Origin: an uncultured bacterium
GTDB taxonomy: Bacteria > Actinomycetota > Coriobacteriia > Coriobacteriales > Coriobacteriaceae
Assembly (NCBI GenBank): GCA_905215225.1
Contig: CAJMPM010000076.1
Span: 1 to 6,898 of the forward strand
Direction: 5' to 3'
Length of the DNA: 6,898 nt
Shown here: positions 4,186 through 6,898 of the stretch, one piece after another
How the letters are laid out: each line of letters opens with the position of its first letter
Numbering within the stretch: position 1 is the stretch's first letter
Notes under the pieces: generated by a model
Databases searched by the model: none
What the model was told of the DNA's origin: nothing
Seen by the model: only the letters and a program-made list of their open reading frames with translations
Position numbers and translations under genes: made by a program

Positions 4186-6681
4186 TTAGCTAATTCCCAC
4201 AAACATGCAGCCCGAGGTGGCGCCGCGCAGGCGGGCGGCGGGCTTGCGGCCTGCTTGCGCCGCCTCGACGGCGCGACGGACGCGAGCGACGGCGCGGCCA
4301 ATCTCATCGGCCTCGAGCAAGGTTCCGTCGACCATAAGACGGCGCACGCCGGCATCGAGCAGCTGCGGAACCTGTGGCGTGAGGTCAATGGGGTAGGCAT
4401 CGTACAGGCGCGAGCGGCCGTGGACGTCGGTGCGCACCGGCATGACCTTGCCATCGATATTCTTGAGCGACAGCTTGCGGGCGCGCAGGCGGCAGTTGGC
4501 GCAATCGTGGATGCAGCCATTGGCCACCTGCAGGATGCAGTGCTCGCTCGTCATAACGCGCGGGCGGCCGAAAACGGTGATGCCCAGGGCTGCGGGAGCG
4601 GCGGTGCCAAGTGAGATAATCTCGTCGAGCGTGATCTCGGGCGAGAGCCAAAACGCGCCGGCTCCGCGCTCGGCGAGTGCCTCCATGCACGGCACGTTGT
4701 GCACGGGCAGGCAAGAGCGAATCTCGGCCGTGGCGCCGGCATGCACGGCTACGGCGAGCTCGGAGATATTGCCGACGGCGACGGTGGCTCCGGCATTAAT
4801 CCAGGGATCGACGCGCTCGTGGTCGACGGCGCGGCAGACCTCGTCGAGTACGGGCACAATGCCCTGCTCAAACGCATCGGCGGGGGAGAGCTCGGCCGCA
4901 TCGAGTGCGTCGGTGGTCATGTAGATGCGCGTTGCACCCTCCGCGCGCGCTGCCTCGGCGGCGTAGAGCGAGGTGACGGTGGCGCAGATCTGCGGCTCAT
5001 CGCGGTAGTATTCGGGCATGGGGCGGGAATCACTGGTTACAATCGCCGGTAGCTCGAGCGTGCGGGTGCGCTCGTCATACGGCGCCAGAATGGTCTCCTC
5101 CAGTGCCTTGCAAGCGGCGGCGCGCACCTTGTGCACGGCGGAAAAGCCCATGCCACAGCCTTCATCGAGCGCCACATCAAAGCTTGCAGCCTCAAAGGGC
5201 GAGGTGCCCATGCGGCCCACATGCTCCACCAGATCGGATGCCTCGACCGCACGGGTCTTGGCGGCCTCGACGGTGAAGCCCGTGGCGGTGGCGGTGAGCG
5301 CGGGGTCGTCGCAGCAGGTGAGCGTAACGGTAAACGGCTCGCCCAGACGCGCCACGACGGACACGTCTACGGCGCGGCGGCGCAGCACATCGCGCTTGAG
5401 CGCGGCGCCGGCGGCGTCGATGGCACGCTGACTGCGAATCACGCGCACGCGGCAGCCCTCGGGCATGCTGCGGGGCACGCGACACTCGATGATGTCGCCC
5501 ACGGCGGCATCATCGGCGGCAATGGTGGTCAGGAACTGGTCGAACTCGTTATCGTGGCGAAGCTCCAGCAGGTCGCCCTTGCCCACGGGCTCAAACAGCT
5601 CAATGCGGGCGATGGCAGCGCGCCGACGGCGGTCGTCGGGCTTGAGGCCGCGCACATCGCGGTTGGCCAGGCGGCTGCCGAGCACCGTGCCCACGATCTG
5701 GCCGCGGTTGTTGGAGCGCTCGTAGCTCATCATCTCGTCACCCGAGGTACCGTCTTGGTAGGCGTGCGTAAAGTCACGGTTAAAGCAGCGCTTGAGTTGG
5801 CGCTGGCGGGCGGCTTCCTCGTCCTTAGAGGTTGAAACATGGGCCAGCATGTCATCAATCTGATGACGATACACATCGACAATGGAATACACGTAATCGG
5901 GGGCCTTCATGCGGCCCTCGAGTTTGAGCGACGCGGCGCCGGCTTCATACAGACGGCGAACAAGCTGCGACGTGTTGGTGTCGCGCGGGCACAGCGCGCG
6001 CTCGCGTCCGGCAGGGGAGAGCGAGCGGCCGTTCTCGTCAATTAGCTTGTAGGGTAGGCGGCAGGGCTGGGCGCACATGCCGCGGTTGGCCGAGCGGCCC
6101 GCCATGGCAAAGCTCGACAGCAGGCACAGGCCCGAGTAGCAAAAGCAGATGGCGCCGTGGCTAAAGACCTCCAGGTCAACGTCGGGCGCGGCATTGTGAA
6201 TGGCGGCGATTTCGTCGATGGAGAGCTCGCGCGAGAGGGTCACGCGGTCGGCGCCCTGCTCGCGGCACCAGATAGTCCCGCGGTCATCGTGGATGTTCGC
6301 CTGGGTCGAGATATGCGTCTCGATGCCGGGCATGGTGCGCTTGACCTCAAAGAACAGGCCCCAGTCCTGGATAATGAAGGCATCGGCGCCCAGCGTGGAG
6401 CAGCGATGGATGAGCTGCAGCGCATCGCTCATCTCGGATTCTTTGATGACGATGTTGACCGTGACGTAGACGCGCGAGCCGGCCAGGTGCGCGGCGCGGC
6501 AGGCCTGCTCAAAGGCCTCGTCGGTAAAGTTCGTTGCCTTGCGGCGGGCGTTGAAGCTGCCCATGCCACAGTAGATGGCATCGGCGCCGGCAGCGAGTGC
6601 GGCGGCAAAGGGCTCGGGTCCTCCGGCGGGCGCCAAAAGCTCGGGTCTGCGGTTGGTGGTTCGACTGGCGGTTGCGGTCAT
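4186..6681 (-). CDS. U32 family 'peptidase' with DUF3656-type middle, RlhA/TrhP-like RNA hydroxylation protein
   Basis: The 831-residue protein is of the long U32 class. Members are annotated as collagenase-like peptidases, but E. coli RlhA (23S rRNA C2501 hydroxylation) and TrhP (tRNA uridine hydroxylation) are known to need Fe-S assembly and prephenate. An RNA role is therefore more likely than proteolysis; which RNA is inference. The N-terminal barrel begins ELLAPAGGPEPFAAAL (14-29) and includes AIYCGMGSFNAR and HISTQANIHD (123-132). The U32 signature spans 171-189 (EVFSHGAICFCYSGLCLLS). Together with C203 and C207 it supplies the conserved cysteines C179, C186, C203 and C207, a likely cluster site. 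The middle region has the CFNRDFTHAY and NNRGQIVGTV motifs of long U32 proteins. A second cysteine set, C715, C723, C727 and C730, sits near the C-terminus, which ends SGCMFVGIS. ATG 6681 is preceded by GAAAGG (6693-6688), the same signal used by the downstream gene. It is the first gene of a two-gene operon. Confidence 0.92.
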   Translation of the reverse strand: MTATASRTTNRRPELLAPAGGPEPFAAALAAGADAIYCGMGSFNARRKATNFTDEAFEQACRAAHLAGSRVYVTVNIVIKESEMSDALQLIHRCSTLGADAFIIQDWGLFFEVKRTMPGIETHISTQANIHDDRGTIWCREQGADRVTLSRELSIDEIAAIHNAAPDVDLEVFSHGAICFCYSGLCLLSSFAMAGRSANRGMCAQPCRLPYKLIDENGRSLSPAGRERALCPRDTNTSQLVRRLYEAGAASLKLEGRMKAPDYVYSIVDVYRHQIDDMLAHVSTSKDEEAARQRQLKRCFNRDFTHAYQDGTSGDEMMSYERSNNRGQIVGTVLGSRLANRDVRGLKPDDRRRRAAIARIELFEPVGKGDLLELRHDNEFDQFLTTIAADDAAVGDIIECRVPRSMPEGCRVRVIRSQRAIDAAGAALKRDVLRRRAVDVSVVARLGEPFTVTLTCCDDPALTATATGFTVEAAKTRAVEASDLVEHVGRMGTSPFEAASFDVALDEGCGMGFSAVHKVRAAACKALEETILAPYDERTRTLELPAIVTSDSRPMPEYYRDEPQICATVTSLYAAEAARAEGATRIYMTTDALDAAELSPADAFEQGIVPVLDEVCRAVDHERVDPWINAGATVAVGNISELAVAVHAGATAEIRSCLPVHNVPCMEALAERGAGAFWLSPEITLDEIISLGTAAPAALGITVFGRPRVMTSEHCILQVANGCIHDCANCRLRARKLSLKNIDGKVMPVRTDVHGRSRLYDAYPIDLTPQVPQLLDAGVRRLMVDGTLLEADEIGRAVARVRRAVEAAQAGRKPAARLRGATSGCMFVGIS

Positions 6682-6713
6682 ATCCTGCCTTTCAAAATGC
6701 TCAGATACTCAAA

Positions 6714-6719
6714 AGTATA
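6714..6719 (-). promoter_or_regulatory. Candidate -10 element of the U32-RluA operon
   Basis: Read on the - strand these bases are TATACT, one change from TATAAT, placed 32 bases before the ATG of the U32 gene. This would give a 5' leader of roughly 25 bases that contains the GAAAGG ribosome binding site. At a 16-18 base spacing there is no convincing -35 (CTCGTC or its neighbours), so the promoter call rests on the -10 alone. No riboswitch-like structure is seen between here and the start codon. Confidence 0.4.
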
Positions 6720-6787
6720 GTGGTGCTGTTGCGGCGGACGAGCCCTGTGGCCCAAGCAGGATAAAGTCTTCAGCAGCCCTTGCAGCA

Positions 6788-6859
6788 AAAATGATCCGCT
6801 TCCCTCTGTCCCCTATGGATCGCCTGATCCGATGGGGACGGAGGGAAACGGATCATTTT
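6788..6859. repeat. 72-bp REP-REP palindrome (BIME-like) upstream of the U32 operon
   Basis: Two REP copies face each other and form an almost continuous hairpin. AAAATGATCCG (6788-6798) pairs perfectly with CGGATCATTTT (6849-6859). The stem continues through TTCCCTC and GTCCCC pairs with few mismatches down to GATC (6818-6821, 6826-6829) and a 4-base loop GCCT. Each arm matches the copy at 1035-1066 (ATGATCCG, pyrimidine tract, CCGTCCCC, GGATC), so this is the same family as the repeats around the RAYT 5.7 kb away. It lies about 70 bp upstream of the candidate U32 promoter and could end transcripts arriving from the right. Confidence 0.9.
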
Positions 6860-6898
6860 GAGCTTCACTGTCCGGTCGTGCCGTTCAGCGGCCGACAG

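Noticed and set aside
3415..4614. Long open frame of 399 codons on the + strand
   Set aside because: It lies antisense to the RluA-family and U32 genes, which have clear family motifs. Its Gly/Ala/His/Val-rich translation is typical of the complement of high-GC coding DNA, and it runs through the repeat array with no ribosome binding site.
5131..5835. 234-codon + strand frame opposite the U32 gene
   Set aside because: It is the antisense of the U32 middle domain, with a compositionally biased translation and no recognisable motif. The same applies to the + frames at 4699-5052 and 6157-6720.
6861..6898. Possible stem CTGTC...GACAG at the window end as a terminator or gene end
   Set aside because: It is short, bulged, lacks a T tract and is cut by the window edge, so no call can be supported.

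Overview
The window reads as a high-GC bacterial chromosome segment. The style (GC-rich codons, short intergenic palindromes, RAYT-linked repeats built on ATGATCCG...GGATCA, and the GGTGCCTGTCCCC hairpin) suggests an actinobacterium of the Coriobacteriia, such as a gut Collinsella. That assignment is inference from sequence style and was not checked by a search.

Layout. Positions 1-200 hold a proline/alanine-rich stretch that may be the end of an upstream gene, a decayed REP element, and an AT-richer leader. A RAYT (REP-associated tyrosine transposase, HUH/Y1 type) lies at 201-1031 (+). Two direct copies of its probable REP substrate sit at its 3' end, one inside the last codons and one just after the stop. 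Positions 1067-1250 form an intergenic control region in which GCG-containing pentamers recur every 10 to 12 bp, first in one orientation and then in the other. It precedes a tightly coupled pair: a Gfo/Idh/MocA-family oxidoreductase (1251-2330, +) and a DeoR/FruR-like sugar-phosphate-responsive repressor (2334-3080, +). Positions 3081-3510 are a 430-bp gene-free convergent region. It carries a 37-bp hairpin repeat at each side, a terminator-like hairpin, and between them a three-unit tandem array with an 80-81 bp period. That array contains six alternating inverted copies of TGTTACAGATYGAGA. On the minus strand follow a RluA-family pseudouridine synthase (3511-4170) and, upstream of it in the same operon, a large U32 'peptidase' of the RlhA/TrhP type (4186-6681). 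The window ends with the promoter region of that operon and a 72-bp REP-REP palindrome (6788-6859) of the same family as the copies around the RAYT.

How the parts work together. Three modules are visible. (1) A RAYT with its REP family: one decayed, two tandem and one paired copy, spread over both ends of the window. (2) A two-gene sugar or polyol metabolism unit, whose repressor probably acts on the phased array upstream of its own operon. (3) A two-gene RNA-modification operon, a hydroxylase-type U32 protein plus a pseudouridine synthase, both plausibly acting on rRNA or tRNA. The least explained elements are the phased control region at 1072-1210 and the alternating inverted-repeat array at 3224-3443.
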